DNA of 64,000 bases from assembly GCA_023375785.1 (NCBI GenBank), contig SZWC01008571.1, forward strand, positions 1 through 64,000, read 5' to 3'. Shown piece by piece: positions 1 to 12,789 of the stretch (position 1 is its first letter; every line of letters starts with the position of its first letter). The notes under the pieces are model-generated. The model searched no databases and was not told where the DNA came from. It saw nothing but the letters and a program-made list of their open reading frames with translations. This DNA comes from Penium margaritaceum. Lineage: Eukaryota; Streptophyta; Zygnematophyceae; Desmidiales; Peniaceae. Position numbers and translations under genes: made by a program.

Positions 1-590
1 CCTTCCTTTCCTCCTCCTCCTCCTCCTCCTCCTTCCCCTGCTCCTCCTCCTCCTCCCCCTCCTCCTCTTTCTCCTTCTCCTCCTCCTCCTCCTCGTTTTC
101 CTCCTCCTCCTCTTTCTTCTTCTCCTCCTACACCTCCTTTTCCTCCTCCTCCTCTTCCTTCTTCTCTTCTTCCTACACCTCCTCCTCCCCCTTCTTCTCC
201 TGCTCCTCTTCCTCCTCCTCCACCACCTCTTCCTCCTCCTCCACCTTCCCCACCTTCTAGTCCCCCTCCTCCCGGTACTCCTTCTCATCATCCTCCTACT
301 CCTTCTCTCTCTCCTCATCCGGCCCCTCCCCCCCCTTTTCCTTTCCCATTTCCCCGCCCTCATTTCTCACCTCCTTCATCATCTCCTTTGTCCCCTCCTC
401 TCTCTCCTCCCTGTACTTCTCCTTTTCCACCTCCTCATCTTCCTCCTCCCCTCCCTTCTTCCCCCTCCTCCCTCTCCTCCTCCTCATCATTTTCCTCCTC
501 CTTCCCCCTTGCCCACTCGCCCTTCTCCTCCTCCTCCTCCTCTTCCTCCTCCTCCTCCTCCTTGCTCCCTCTTTGTTTTTCCCTGTTTGC
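1..590. repeat. Polypyrimidine CCT/CTC low-complexity tract
   Basis: Almost unbroken C and T on the plus strand, built from imperfect CCT, CTC and TTC triplets and starting at the window edge. The open frames in it (proline/serine-rich on one strand, arginine/glutamate-rich on the other) follow from the composition and are not genes. Long homopurine-homopyrimidine mirror tracts can form triplex DNA, which is established for such sequences in general. Confidence 0.9.
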
Positions 591-1611
591 CACGTTTCAT
601 GTGCTTCCCCACATGGCACGTGGCCTGGTTTACTTGTACTTGTCTTCCTCCATCACCATGTCTTGCAGGTGCTCATACAGATTCTGATGACATCTCTCTC
701 GATTCATGTGTGGAAACCGCAACCTCGCTGGTGCAATTCCCATCTTATTTCTGTGTGCACCATCCCTGTCCTCCCTTCTCTCCTCCAGCTCCACCCGGCC
801 TTGCTCTTGATGTGCGTGGGCTAGACGTTTCTGCTCACCCTGCCTACCCCATTTCCATGCCCACTCTACCAACGTAACACCGATGCCATACCTTCTTGAC
901 GACCATGCTATTTACAATGCTGGCTGGGTGGAGGATCATGGCAGATACTTAGTGAACCTTATCCTCCTGGCCTGGGCTATGATGTTGGCGACCATAGTCC
1001 ATGGTGCTTGCTTAAGGTGTGGTGTTGAACGAAGCACATTTTGGTAGTTTGTCGGTCGTTTTCTGTTTGGCCATGTTGGCTGTGGTGTTGCCATAAGTCT
1101 CACCTTACTAGCATCATCATGCTAAAGTAGTTAGTTTCCATACTCGTTGTTGTGACTGAAACGGGTAGGGTGTATACTGATTTTCCCCTCGATAGGACAT
1201 TTTCTCCAACGTTTGGACCATGCAAGCCAATGGCTACTGGCTGTTGGATAGCTGTGCGCGATCTCCTGCCCATTTGTGATGGTGTTTGCGCGTCTGCTGG
1301 ACTGATGCCTCCTTATGTAGGTCAGACACATTGGCCAATGTGGTCAAAGCCAACAATTCTTGTGGTGTCTGGAAGGCCACAATTTTCAGTGACTTTCTTA
1401 TCATGCCACTGTTCCTAGAGTTGAGTTTTTGGCCTTAAACTTGTGGAAGAGAAAGAAACAAAAAACCTCAAGCAAGGCAATGACTTTCTCGCCATGTCAC
1501 GCACATGCTCTATTTCTCTCCTGCTTTCTTGCAACCTTGCTAACTTTCTTGCATGCCTGCTAGTTCTATTTCTTATTTTATTTCCACGGTTGGGCAGATC
1601 TTGTTGAAGAT
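591..1611. other. Unassigned DNA between simple repeat and first LTR
   Basis: Balanced-composition DNA with only short open frames. No protein domain, RNA gene or repeat shared with the rest of the window was recognised. It ends at the first base of the family B LTR, so it is probably the oldest visible target DNA on the left. Confidence 0.5.
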
Positions 1612-2587
1612 TTCTCCCTCTGCATGCCCAAGTGAGGTGCCACCAAGCCACCAGAAAGACGAATTTAATCGCAGCTGGATCTGGAGACTCAAGGAATTCT
1701 TGCATCCTAGAATAGAGGATTGCCCCTGAACTTTGACACGTCTCTGAATCTGGTGGAAGTTGTTTCACCGGAATCGGACAAGTAACAAGGGAGATATGGG
1801 CTTCCAAAGTTGGCGTGTATGCTGTGGCTCTGGGAGTTGACTGCGGTTTGACTGCTGGTAATAATCGACCGGACCGAGTAACAAATGTCCATCTGGGGAT
1901 TATGCTCCAGAAGGTCTGCCAAGGCGTCCAGTCAATGATCCGCCGGATGTCAGTAGTGCAGTTTGTTACTAAGGGACAGCCAAAAATTCTGGCTCTGCAT
2001 CCAAAACCCAGTAGTACAAAATTGTTTCTCGAGGACTTGGTCAAATTTCCTAATGGAGGTCAGCAAGCATGTTTCGATCCACATCAACCCCCGTCACCAA
2101 ACTCGATGATTAACTCATCAAAACAGACCCCAACGAAGCAAGGGGCATCGCCACTAAATGTAGGGACATCTGCGCCTCCGGAATGGTGTTTTTCTTCGGG
2201 TCCTTGATGTGTGAGGGCGCCTTGGCGGGAGATGTGGAGCCCGTCACTGACTGAGCGGATGGATTGGGGTGCTGCGCTTTGGCTGATTTAGCGAGAGCTT
2301 CAATGATCCAAATCGCGCATGGTTTGGTGTGTTGTAGAGCTCATGTCTAGCCCTACAAATGTTTGTATCATGTCTGTGTTGAAAAACTAATGCAAAACTG
2401 CGTTACTCCCTTCGCAGTAGTGATTGTCTCACAACTGTCTTTCAACTCCAGAAACGTAGCCTGAGGCGACCAGAAAGCTTACACTTAGACTCAAAACCCA
2501 CACACAAAACAAAAGGCCCTGAACACCTTTTGTAGATCCATTGGGGGCACGTTGGAACTGCCTCTACCAAGGGGCCATCTTCTGACG
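1612..2587 (+). repeat. 5' LTR of B1 (family B)
   Basis: Begins TGTTGAAGATTTCTCCCTC and is followed at once by the primer site. Its first 500 bp align with 18587-19112 (the 3' LTR), and the whole family aligns with LTRs at 4830-5750, 10154-11110, 15528-16480 and 34837-35756. Family B LTRs are 920-980 bp long. No clear TATA box was identified. Confidence 0.8.
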
Positions 2588-2605
2588 GAGGGTTATAGGT
2601 CCACA
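2588..2605 (+). other. Primer-binding site of B1 (half-tRNA type)
   Basis: GAGGGTTATAGGTCCAC directly follows the LTR. It is a diverged form of GGGTTATGGGCCCAC seen after the other A, B and C LTRs, which is complementary to the anticodon arm of initiator tRNA-Met. Confidence 0.65.
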
Positions 2606-2689
2606 GCCTTGACTGGTCTCCAACCCGCTCACGGCACACGGGATTGTCGTCTAGGACAACATTGCCGTCAAGCTCTGAGGTCCCAAGTG

Positions 2690-4829
2690 GAAGCCTGCAC
2701 AAATGGTGTAGAAGGAGACACAATCTATCCAGAACTATGTAGGTGGCCCTGGCTATGGGCTATGGAGGTGGCACTTTGAGCTGCATCTCGCACATAAGGG
2801 GTTACTGGAGGTCATGAAGGGAACGGAAGTCCTCGACGAAGCGACGGTGATGGAAGCGCAAAGGAGGCCCTCTCAAAGAAGAACACGGAGGTGCTCATGC
2901 TAATGGTGTCCTAGACAATTGAGTCGTAGTGGGGTTTCTTGTAGGGATGCAAGCTGGCAGCTGATGCTTGTCAAAAGCTTTACGCCATCCATTAATCCAA
3001 GTTGCAAGCAGATGAAACATTCTCAATGAAGTGACTCTTGACAATGAGAATCAAGGAGGGAGATGATTTCACCACCGCCATGGTGCAGATCGAGTCACTC
3101 GTCTCATAATGCAACAACAACAACGCAGCTACAGGCAATGGCCCTCCTTATGGCCCTTCCTGACAGTTGGAGCCCTCTCATCACCGTCTTAGGAGGATGG
3201 GCACAGGACAAGCTCACCTATAGTGTAGTCGCAGAGTACATCCACAACGAGGTGCAACGACAAAGCTCCGGAAAGTCCTCATCTTCCTCATTCGCCCTCC
3301 TTACCAAAACGCGTAGTGGCGGAAGCGGGATCAAGGGAGGTTACAGACATGGCGCTGGCAAGAAGGGTGCCAAGAAGGGTGCGTGCTATAATCACGACAA
3401 GGAGGGCCTCTGGGCTTGTGAGTGCACAGAGGAGGCAAAGGCCAGTGGTAAGGACGCCAAAGGAAAGAAGGCATTCATCAACAGCACTCAAAACCACTAC
3501 CTCAAGAAGGCCAACCGACGATGCCTTCACTCAGGTGCGGAGCAGCATACCTAGGTCGAGAAGGTCGGGTTTATCAAGTACACCATGTCCAGTAAATCCA
3601 TGGTGGCTGTAAAAGACAAGGTGAAGCCGGTGCCTGGCCAGGGATACGTAGACGTGGAGGTGGTGGTTGGTGGGAAGTGGGTGAAGCGTATCATCAAGGA
3701 CGTGCAGCACGTACCCAGCTTGGCATACATTCTAAGTGTCACCCGCTTGACAGAAAAGGGGTGCAAGGTGCTCTTAAGGAGAAAGGGGACAGTCATATAG
3801 AAGGACGGTGGCAGCGAGCCCGTGCTGGAGGCAAAGCATGAAGAAGGCCTCTACATCGTGGAGACCAAGGTGATCCCTGCAACGACAGATTCAGCAAACT
3901 TGCAGGAACGCACCGTCAACCTAGCCAAAGGAGGGGTACCTGATCTAGAGCTCAGGGACCAATGACTGGGGCATTCCTCAGCTGTAGTCATGAAGGAGAT
4001 GCGGAGGTGCAAGCTGGTATGCGGCCTCATCATCGACGGTGCAAAAGAGGCAACAGATGTAGCAAAGCACAAATAATGCAAGTCTTGCATTTTGGGTAAG
4101 GCGCATCGCAAACCATTTGAATCGCACATGGAACCTACTTGAGGTCGTGCACAGTGATGTGTGTAGACCATTCAAGACTGCGTGAAAGAGCGGCACATGT
4201 TACTTTGTCACCTTCATAGATGACTACTGCATAGAACTTGATGTATACTTCATGAAGTGGAAAGGCGACGTCCTAGACCGGCTGAAGGAGTATGTCACTG
4301 CTCTGGAGAGGTATACTGACCTAAAGGTCAAAGCGCTACATAACAACAATGGCGGAGAGTAAGTGGGCTATAACGGGTAGATGAAGCATCAGGGAATAAA
4401 ATGGCAACAACCTATGCCATATTCGCCTCAATCAAATGGCGTGGCCGAGCTACTAGACATGGTATGGACCATGTTGGTGGACTTGAATTGCCGCAAAGCT
4501 TCTGGGAAGAACCTATGCCTACGTCAAGCTACACCATCAACCTTACTCTTACAGTGGTGCTCAAGGGGAAGAGCGGCTAGAAAACTCCGCAGGAGGTCTA
4601 GAGCGGTCGCAAGCCAACTGCGGTACACACACGATGGTGCAGGCTGCATAGTGCCGCTATAGCAAGCTGGAGCCATGGGCAAAGTCATATCTCTTCCTTG
4701 GCTATGAGAGCATGCATAAGGCGTATAGGCTCTACGACATGCGCGAGGAGTAGGTAATCTATAATCAAGATGTTGAGTTCAAAGAGTAGCAGAGATACAT
4801 CTGCAACAATAATGTGGACATGGTAGAAT
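2690..4829 (+). pseudogene. B1 gag, protease and integrase region (fossil)
   Basis: The order matches a copia polyprotein. Gag begins near 2690 and carries the segment LPDSWSPLITVLGGWAQD typical of the UBN2-type copia gag. It is followed by a zinc-knuckle-like stretch near 3390. A protease-end segment (HVPSLAYILSVTRL) lies near 3710. A GAG-pre-integrase segment lies near 3960-4100 and the integrase segment MPYSPQSNGVAELL near 4410. A C-terminal FLGYES segment lies near 4690. The region is heavily decayed and non-functional, and stops where the B2/B3 array was inserted. Confidence 0.8.
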
Positions 4830-5750
4830 TGTGTGGAGGAATCCGCGAGATGCGGTCCCAAAGTTTGTCTAATCATCTCTAGTGATTCACGTCTTCTGTT
4901 TTAGGCAAATCCGAGACTGAGCATGAGCTTTCTGGCCGCCTCACGCTATGTGAGCAGGCATTTACAAAAAGTCAGTTTTGCGAAGGGAACAATGCGCTTT
5001 TGCATTAGTTTTAGTACAAATACATGATCCAATCATTTATAGGGCTAGTAATGAGCTTTCTAACGCACCAAACCACGCGCAATTGGGCCACGTGTAGCCC
5101 AAGTTACGTTTGCCAAAGTGGAGATCTCACCCACTACAGAAGCTTGACGCCGCCACACGCCGTGGCGCCTTCCTTCGCGTGCAAAGCGCCTTTTATGAGA
5201 CAGAGATCCCATTGCACATTGTACATGGGTCCCTTGCGTTGTTTCCACAAACCTTCCCCGTTTTTGGGTCGAGTTTGGTGATGGTGTGTGACGAGGTTCA
5301 AAACCTGTCCGCGGACCTACAGTCAGAATTTTGACCCAAGTCCCCGAGTAACAAAACGTACTTCCAGGTTTCGGACGCCAAGCCATGATTTTGGCGAAGG
5401 CCCTGAGTAACAAACTGCAGTACAAGATCCGGTGGACTATCCACCGGACACCTCGGCAGACCTTCTGGAGAAAAATCTCCACATTGTACATTTGTTACTT
5501 GGTCTGGTCGATTATTCACTGGATTCCGAGTCGGAGCTGGTTCACAGAGCCGCTGCGCAAACCCCAACTTTGGAAGATCATATCTCCCTCGATGCTTGTC
5601 CGATTCTGGTGAAACAAATTCCACCACATTTAGCAACTCATCACCTTTAAGGGGTAGTCATCCACTTTAGGATTCGAGCAATCCTTTCTGGTGGTTCTTC
5701 AGCGCATCCCAGCACCCGACTTGGGCATGCGGAGGGGTGACTTTTCAACA
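4830..5750 (-). repeat. Left (3'-most) LTR of the B2/B3 array
   Basis: On the minus strand it starts TGTTGAAAAGTCACCCC and is preceded by a polypurine tract at 5751-5762. Its inner body matches 10154-11110 and 15528-16480 in order, including the GTAACAAACTGCA-type motif and the CACCAAACCACGC-type stretch on the plus strand. Confidence 0.8.
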
Positions 5751-5817
5751 TTCTCCCTCTTGCACCTGCCATGCCCATTGCTCCTGCTTGTTCTCACTCA
5801 TCTTCTACTATGCTCTC

Positions 5818-7400
5818 TTACCATTCATATCTGGTCATCCCAAGTCCAGCCACGCTCATCATGTGCTGGTACACAGGTTGCACTTTTGTCGAGCAATCGA
5901 CAAGCATGTTGTGCGTACTGAAGTGTTGTAGCACCACCAGCCCCTTTCCGACCATGTCGCGTGCATAGTGGTAAAATACGTTGATGTGCTTTGTCCTTTT
6001 GTGCTGCGTCGCATTGTTGGTCAATGAGATGGAGCCGATGTTGTCCTCTTGCACCACCGTAGGCTCCTGTCGCGGTACACCCACCTCCCCAAGTAACCTG
6101 CAAAGCCACACCGCCTCCTTGACCACCTCGGCCAGCGCGATGTACTCTTCTTCCACTGTGGACGTGGCGACGCAGTCTTGCTTCCTACTGCACCACACGA
6201 TTGCTGCACCAGTAGAGAAAAACACGTAGCCGGATGTGGACTTCCGCTTGTCCGAATTGCCAGCGTAGTCTCCATCTGTGTAGCAGACCAGATGCAAAGG
6301 GTCCACCCGCCCTTTGCCCTTCAGCCTCAGGGACGCGTGCGGCGTCGCCTGCAGGTAGCAGAGGATGCGCTTGACTGCCTACCAGTGTAGTGGCTTTGGA
6401 TCAGCCACGTTCCTTCTCACTTGGCCCACACCGTAGGCCAGGTCAAGTAGAGTCGCCACCATGGCGTACATGACGCTGTCCACCGCCGATTGGTAGGGCA
6501 ACCCCGCCATATCCTCCCGCTCTTCTTTTGTTTGCTGTGCCATTGCCGCACTCAGTCCATAGGTCGTGGAGACAAGATTGCACGCTAGTATGCAGTCCTC
6601 CATGCTGTACCGCTTGAGCACCTTGGCCACGTATTCGGCCTACCCCAACTCAAGCGTGCACGCCCTACGGTTCCGCGTAATGGTCACCCCGAGGTAGAAC
6701 TCCAGCTCCCCCATGTCCGACATCTGGAATATGCTACTCAGCTGCTCTTCCAGCTGCTGTACGCTCGGCAGGTCTGAGGAGCACAAGATCAGATTGTCCA
6801 CCTAGAGTGCGACAATCTGATTCAGCTTCTTTCTGCACCGCACGTACATGTTGCGATCCGCCTCACAGTACTCAAAGCCGAGTTTTTCCATGAAGTTGTC
6901 CATCTGTTGGTACCAGCCCGTACAAGGACTTCCGCAACTTGCACACCTTGCCCTCCGGCGCCTCCACCCCCTCCGGCACCTCCATATAGATTTCTTTGTT
7001 GATGGTGCCATTGAGGAAGGCTGTCTTTACGTCCATTTGGTGGAGCTCCATGTCCTTCGCGGCTGCCACCGCAAAGATTACCCGGATGCTTGTGAACTTT
7101 GTGATGGGGACAAAACGTCTCATCCTAGTGCTTGCCATTACGCTGTGCGTACCCCTTCGCCATGAGCCGCGCCTTGTACTTGTCAACCACAACTTTTGTG
7201 AACTTTGTCTTGAAGACCCACTTGGAGTTGATGACCTTGGCGTCTTTTGGCCTGTCAACCAGCTGCCACGTGTCATTTTCAGCAATGGACGCAAGCTCCG
7301 GCTTGATGGCGGCATCCCACTACTTCCCCTCGGGCCGCACAAGTGCCTCTTGCATGGTCATCAGCTCCGTTGATGCAGCTAGCATGCACCGCGTCATGCC
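5818..7400 (-). pseudogene. B2 reverse transcriptase and RNase H region (fossil)
   Basis: Read on the minus strand. The RT N-terminal segment lies near 7200-7340. A core segment MDVKTAFLNGTINKEIYM is near 7010 and the KSLYGLVPTDGQLH segment near 6910. RNase H shows YTDGDYAGNSDKRKSTSG near 6250 and ALAEVVKEAVWLCRLLGEV near 6110, ending with the TKHINV-type segment near 5970. The domain order is that of Ty1/copia. The region is broken but is one of the better preserved family B coding stretches. Confidence 0.85.
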
Positions 7401-7455
7401 TATCCATCCACTGGTGCCTGTGTCAAAACGCTTCCCCGCTCTCTGATGTCTCCTG

Positions 7456-10032
7456 CTACGCACGGCAGCTTTGGTAGCGTCTTGTTGCTCTGGTGGGATC
7501 TTTTCGACTGTTCCTGAGCCCGTGAATCATCGACCAGACGGATCCACGAGGATTTCTCTTGCTATAGAAAAACATCGACCGGACGAGCGACGCGTCCAGA
7601 GGATCTTTCTCCAATGCCCAATGCAAACTCCGTCGATAGTGCGCGCTTTGGCACCCGCGGTGACTCCTTTGACGGATCGTTCCACCGTCGGATCTCCATT
7701 CTAGCTGCATCGTCATCGGAGTCCTCCACGTCGGTTGCTGCACCTGTTGCACCGCCGCTCTCCAACACCGCGTCTTTGACCTCCGCGTCCGCCAGCTCCT
7801 CCTTGTAGTCAAGGACCAAGAACCACTCCCCTTGTTTTGGATTGTTGCCAACACTCATGTCATTGTCACTGCTTCTAAAGCTCTCCTACTCGTTGATCTC
7901 GACGTCAAAGCTATGGATGATATTTTCCGTGCGTGGGTCTTCGAGCCAGTATGCGTTTTGCATGCTCTCATAGCTAAGAAACAAGCACAACTTTGCCCGC
8001 GGTTCCATCTTACTGTGGCATTGTTGCACTGCCTACACCATTGCGTGCGCCTTGAAACCGAAAACCTTCAGGTGTACCACGTTTGGCTTGCACCCGCTCC
8101 AAATTTCCTATGACGTCTTCCAGCTGCCCTTACCCTTCACCACCGTTGTTGGGGTGAGGTTGATGGTGTAGCTCACTATACGCTTAGCTTCCGTCCAGAA
8201 CCCTCGCAGTAACCCCGCATCCACAAGCATGGTCCACACCATGTTTAGCAGCGTTTGTTTTGCCCGCTTTGCCACTCCGTTGGATTGTGGCGAGTACGGT
8301 GTAGTGAGTTCCCTCTTGATGCCCTGCTGCTTCCTCAACCCGCTGCAGCCCATGTACTCCTTGCCATTGTCGCTGCGTATCTCTCTGGCCATCCGGCAAT
8401 TCTGCCTTTCCACCGCTGCGATGTACTCCTTCATTTGGTCCAGGACCTCGCCTTTCCGCTTCATGAAGCACATGTTCAGCATCCTAATGTACTTATCAAT
8501 GAAGGTGACGAAGTATCTCAGGACGTTGTTTGACATTGTTTTGAACGGTCCGCACACGTCGTTGCGCACGACCTCCAGCAGATCCTTTGCAAGAACTGTG
8601 TTCTTGTTCAACGACTCGCGTCCTGCCTTGTCCAAAATACAAGGCTTGTACTAATTTCTTGTTGTTGTATCTGCTGCCGCGTCTGCTGCACCGTCGATGA
8701 CGAAGCCGTGCATCATGTCGCGCCTTGCCATCTCCTTAATGGTTGCAGGCGCCAAGTGTCCAAACCATGAGTGCCAGAGCTCCAGATCAGCACATCTTCC
8801 CTTGGCTTTATTGACGACACACTCCTACAAGTCTGTTGCATCCGATGCCGTGCGGACCACCTCGGTCTCCACAATGTAGAGACTGCCCTTGAGCTTCGCC
8901 TCCAGCACAACCTCGTCATCGCCGTCGATGCGCACCACTGTGCCTTTCCTGCAGAAGAGCACCTCATACTCCTTGTCCGTCAAGTGGCTAACACTCAAGA
9001 TTTCAGCTAGGCCGGGGGCGTGCTGCACATCACGCATTGTACACAGCTCCTTATCGCCCACCAGGACTTCCACCTCCACATCGCCTTGGCCGGCCGCCGG
9101 CTTAACTTTGTCGTTCACGACCACCATCGACTTTGAGGAATTCTTGTAGGTGACAAAGCCCACCTTCTCGACTTGGGTGTGCTCCTCGGCACCAAAATCC
9201 AGGCATTGCCTGTCGGCCTCCTTGAGAAAGTGGTTCTTGTTGCCATTGAGGAGTGACCTACCCATGGTGTTTTTGCCACCAGTCTTTGCCTCCTCCGGCC
9301 ACCCACGTGACCAATGGCCCTCCTTGCCGCAGTTGCAGCACGTACCTTTCTTGGTGCCCTTCTTGCCACCGCCCTTTCTTCCGCCTCCTCTGCCCCCGTT
9401 TCTGCCACCACGCGTTTTGGTGACGAGGGCCGATGAGGAAGACAAGGACCCCCCCCAGATCCGTCACTGCGCCTCGTTGCGGATGTACCCGACTGTGCCA
9501 TAGGTGAGCTTGTCCTTTGACCATCCTCCAAGGACAGTGATAAGTGGATCCCAACTGTCAGCGAGGGCCATGAGAAGGGTCAGCACCTGCAGCTGTGTGT
9601 CTATCTTCCACCCCACGTTATTGTATTGTGAGGCAAGCGACTGGATCTGCTGCATGGCAGAGATGACATCATCTCCCTCCTCCATCTTCATGTGAGGAGC
9701 TACTTCATCGCAAAGATTTTGTTCACGAGCAACTTGGATTGGCAGATGGCACAGAGTTTTTGCCAAGCTTTGGCTGCCAACTTGTAGTCTTGGAAGTAGC
9801 CCCATTGCGACTTGGTTATCCTGGAAACCCGGGGCATGAGCGCCTCCCTGTTCTTCTTTTTGAAGGCCTACTTCTCCGCATCCGTAGCAGTCGCCTCTGC
9901 AAACACGTCATTTTCTAACATGACGTCCAGCAGACCCTTATGCAAAAGGTGCAGCTCAAACTGCCACCTCCATAGCCCAAAGCCTGGGCTGCGTGCATAC
10001 TTCTGAATGGGTTACGTGTCCTTTTGTACCAT
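7456..10032 (-). pseudogene. B2 gag, protease, integrase and linker region (fossil)
   Basis: On the minus strand gag starts near 10032 and contains LLMALADSWDPLITVLGGW near 9560 and a zinc knuckle CCNCGKEGHWSRGW near 9340. The protease and GAG-pre-integrase region spans about 9180-8690, with LAEILSVSHLTDKEYEVLF near 8980. Integrase spans 8650-8000, with VVRNDVCGPFKT near 8560, RSDNGKEYMGC near 8370 and TPYSPQSNGVAK near 8300. An acidic linker follows to 7456. It is broken, with many breaks. Confidence 0.85.
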
Positions 10033-10133
10033 GTGTGTAGCTACTGCTCCGACAAGGTCTCGAAGCTTCACGGCAACGTCCAAGAGGAGGATCCCGTGTG
10101 CTCTGGAACACGTGAACGTTGGAGGCTATCAGA

Positions 10134-10153
10134 CCTGTGGGCCCATAACCCTT
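10134..10153 (-). other. Primer-binding site of B2 (half-tRNA type)
   Basis: Minus strand AAGGGTTATGGGCCCACAGG, directly after the LTR end. The core GGGTTATGGGCCCA is the reverse complement of the anticodon stem-loop of eukaryotic initiator tRNA-Met (TGGGCCCATAACCC). This is the cleanest copy of the site in the window. Confidence 0.8.
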
Positions 10154-11110
10154 TGTGAGGAAGAATCCATGAGATACAGGGGCAACCTTTTTTTTCCGAT
10201 TGTCTCTAGTGGTTCAAGTCTTCTGTTTTGGGTGAATCAAAGACTAAGCGTGAACTTTCTGGTCGCCTCACGCTATGTAAGCAGGCATTTAGAGACAGTC
10301 ACTTTTGCAAAGGGAATAACGCAATCTCGCATTAGCTTTAGTACATCAACATGATCACATCATTTTTAGGGCTCGTTATGAGCTTTCCAACGCACCAAAC
10401 CGCGCATGATGTGGCCAAGTGTAGCCCAAGTTACGTTTGCCGAAGCGCAGGTTTCACCCACCATAGAAGCCAGATGCCGCCACACGCTGTGGCGCCTTCC
10501 TTCACATGCGAAGCGCCTTTTGTGAGGCCCTGATCCCATTGCACGTGATGTATGGATCCCCTCCGCTGTTTCAATGCACCTTCTCCACTTTTGGGTCGAG
10601 TTTGGTGATGGGATGTGACGAGGTTCAAAACCTGTCCGTGGACCTAAAGTCAGAGTATTGACCAAGTCCATTAGTAACAAAACGTACCTCTGAGTTTCGG
10701 ATGCCAAGCCATGATTTTGGCGAAGTCCCTCAATAACAAACTGTCATACATAATCCGGTGGATTATCCACCGGACGCCTCGGCAGTCCTTCCCGAGCAGA
10801 ATCTCCAGATGGTACTTTTGTTACTCAGTCCGGTCAATTATCTACTGGATTTCGATCGCAGCCGACTCCTAGAGTCACTGAGCACACCCCACCTTTCGAA
10901 GGCCATATCTCCCTCGATACTTGTCTGATTCCGGTGAAACAACTTCCACCACATTTAGCGACTCATGACCTGTAAGGGGTAATCATCCAGTTTAGGATTT
11001 GACCAATCCTTGAGTCGCCAGATCCTCCGGCGCGGAATCTTCTCATTCTGGCGGCTCGTCCGCGCTTCCCAGCACCACACGTAGGCATGCGGAGGGAAAC
11101 CGTTTCAACA
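10154..11110 (-). repeat. Middle LTR shared by B2 and B3
   Basis: A 957-bp LTR reading TGTTGAAACGGTTTCCC at its start and CTTCCTCACA at its end on the minus strand. It serves as the 5' LTR of B2 and the 3' LTR of B3, whose polypurine tract lies at 11111-11124. Confidence 0.85.
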
Positions 11111-11186
11111 ATCTGCCCCCTTACACCTGCTATGCCTATTTCTCCTGCCTGCTCACACTCATTTTCCTGCTGCGCTCTCCAACCCA

Positions 11187-12774
11187 TCATAGCTGGTCAT
11201 ATCTAGTCGGGCCACGCTCATTGTGTGCCGTTGCGCGGGTTGCGCTTTGGTCAAGCAATCTGCAAGCATGTTCTGGGTGCTGCAGTGCTGCAGCACCACC
11301 TGCCCCTTCTCGACCATGTCCCATGCGTAGTGCTAATGCACGTTGATGTGCTTTGTCCTCTTGTACTGCGTTGGTCAGCAAGAGGGAGCCGGTGTTGTCC
11401 TCTTGCACCATCGTAGGCTCCTGTTGCGGTACGCACAGGTCCCCCAACAACCTGCGGAGCCACACTGCCTCCTTGATTGCCTCAGCCAGCGCAATGTACT
11501 CTTCTTCCACTATAGAGGTGGTGACGCATTCTTGCTTCCTACTGCACCACACGATTGCTGCACCAGCAAGAAAGAACACACAGCCGGATGTGGACTTTCC
11601 GCTTGTCCACATCGCTAGCGTAGTCTACTTCAGTGTAGCAGACCAGAGGCAAAGGGTCCGCCCGCCCTTTGTCGTCGAACTTCAGACGCACATGCCGCGT
11701 TGCCTGCACATAGCGTAGGATGCTCTTGAGTGCCTACCAGCTTAGTGGCTCTGGATCGGCCACATAGCTGCTCACTTTTCCCACCACGTAGGCCAGGTCT
11801 GGTCGAGTCGCCACCATGGCATACATGAGGCTGTTCACCACCGATTGGTAGGGCACCCACGCCATATCCTCCCGCTCTTCTTTTGTTTGTGGTGCCATTA
11901 CCGCACTCAATACATAGGTCGTGGAGACAAGACTGCACACGAGTTTACAGTCCTCCATGCCGTACCACTTCAGCACCTTGGCCACGTATTTGGCCGACCC
12001 CGGCTCAAGCGTGCGCACCCTCCGGCTCCATGTTATGGTCATCGTGAGGTAGAACTCCAGCTCCCCAATGTCCAACATCTGGAACCTGCTGCTCAGCTGT
12101 TCTTTCAGCTGTTATAGGCTCGGCAAGTCTGAGAAGCACAAGATCATATCGTCCACGTTGAGTACGACAATGTGATGGAGCTTCTAGGTGCATTGCACGT
12201 ATATGCTGTGATCCGCCTCAAAGTGCTTCAAGCTAAGTTGTGCCATGAAGTTGTCCATCTGTTGGTACCAGCATAGGGGCAGTTTTCTCACCCCGTACAA
12301 GGACTTCCGCAGCTTGCACACCTTGCCCTCCGGTGCCTTCACTCCCTCCGGCACCTCCATGTAGATTTCTTTGTCGATGATGCCTTTGAGGAAGGCCATC
12401 TTTACGTCCATTTGGTGGAGCTCCATGTCCTTCGCGGTTGCCACTGCAAGGATTGCCCGGATGCTTGTGAACTTGGCGATTGAGGTAAACATCTCATCAT
12501 AGTGCTCGCCCTTACGCTTTGCGTACCCCTTCGCCACGAGCCGTGCCTTCTACTTGTCAACCACACCTTCTTTCGTGAACTTGGTCTTGAAGACCCACTT
12601 GGTGCCGATGACCTTGGTGTCTTTCGGCCTGTCAACCAACTGCCATGTGTCGTTTTCAGCAATGGACCCCAGCTTCGACCTGATGGCGGCGTACCACTGC
12701 TTCCCCTCGGGCCGCGCAAGTGCCTCTTGCATGGTCGTTGGCTCTATTGATGCAGCCACCATGCACCGCGTCAT
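11187..12774 (-). pseudogene. B3 reverse transcriptase and RNase H region (fossil)
   Basis: On the minus strand the RT N-terminal segment NDTWQLVDRPKDTKVIGTKW lies near 12650. MDVKMAFLKGIIDKEIYM lies near 12400 and the KVCKLRKSLYGV segment near 12310. The segment ATRPDLAYVVGKVSSYV is near 11790. RNase H spans 11612-11187, with KSTSGCVFF and EEEYIALAEAIKEAVWL. The order matches copia. It is a diverged sister of the B2 region and is broken. Confidence 0.85.
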
Positions 12775-12789
12775 GCCTATCCATCGACC

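Noticed and set aside
296-877. Proline/serine and arginine/glutamate-rich open frames in the CT tract
   Set aside because: Pure consequences of the simple-sequence composition, on both strands at once.
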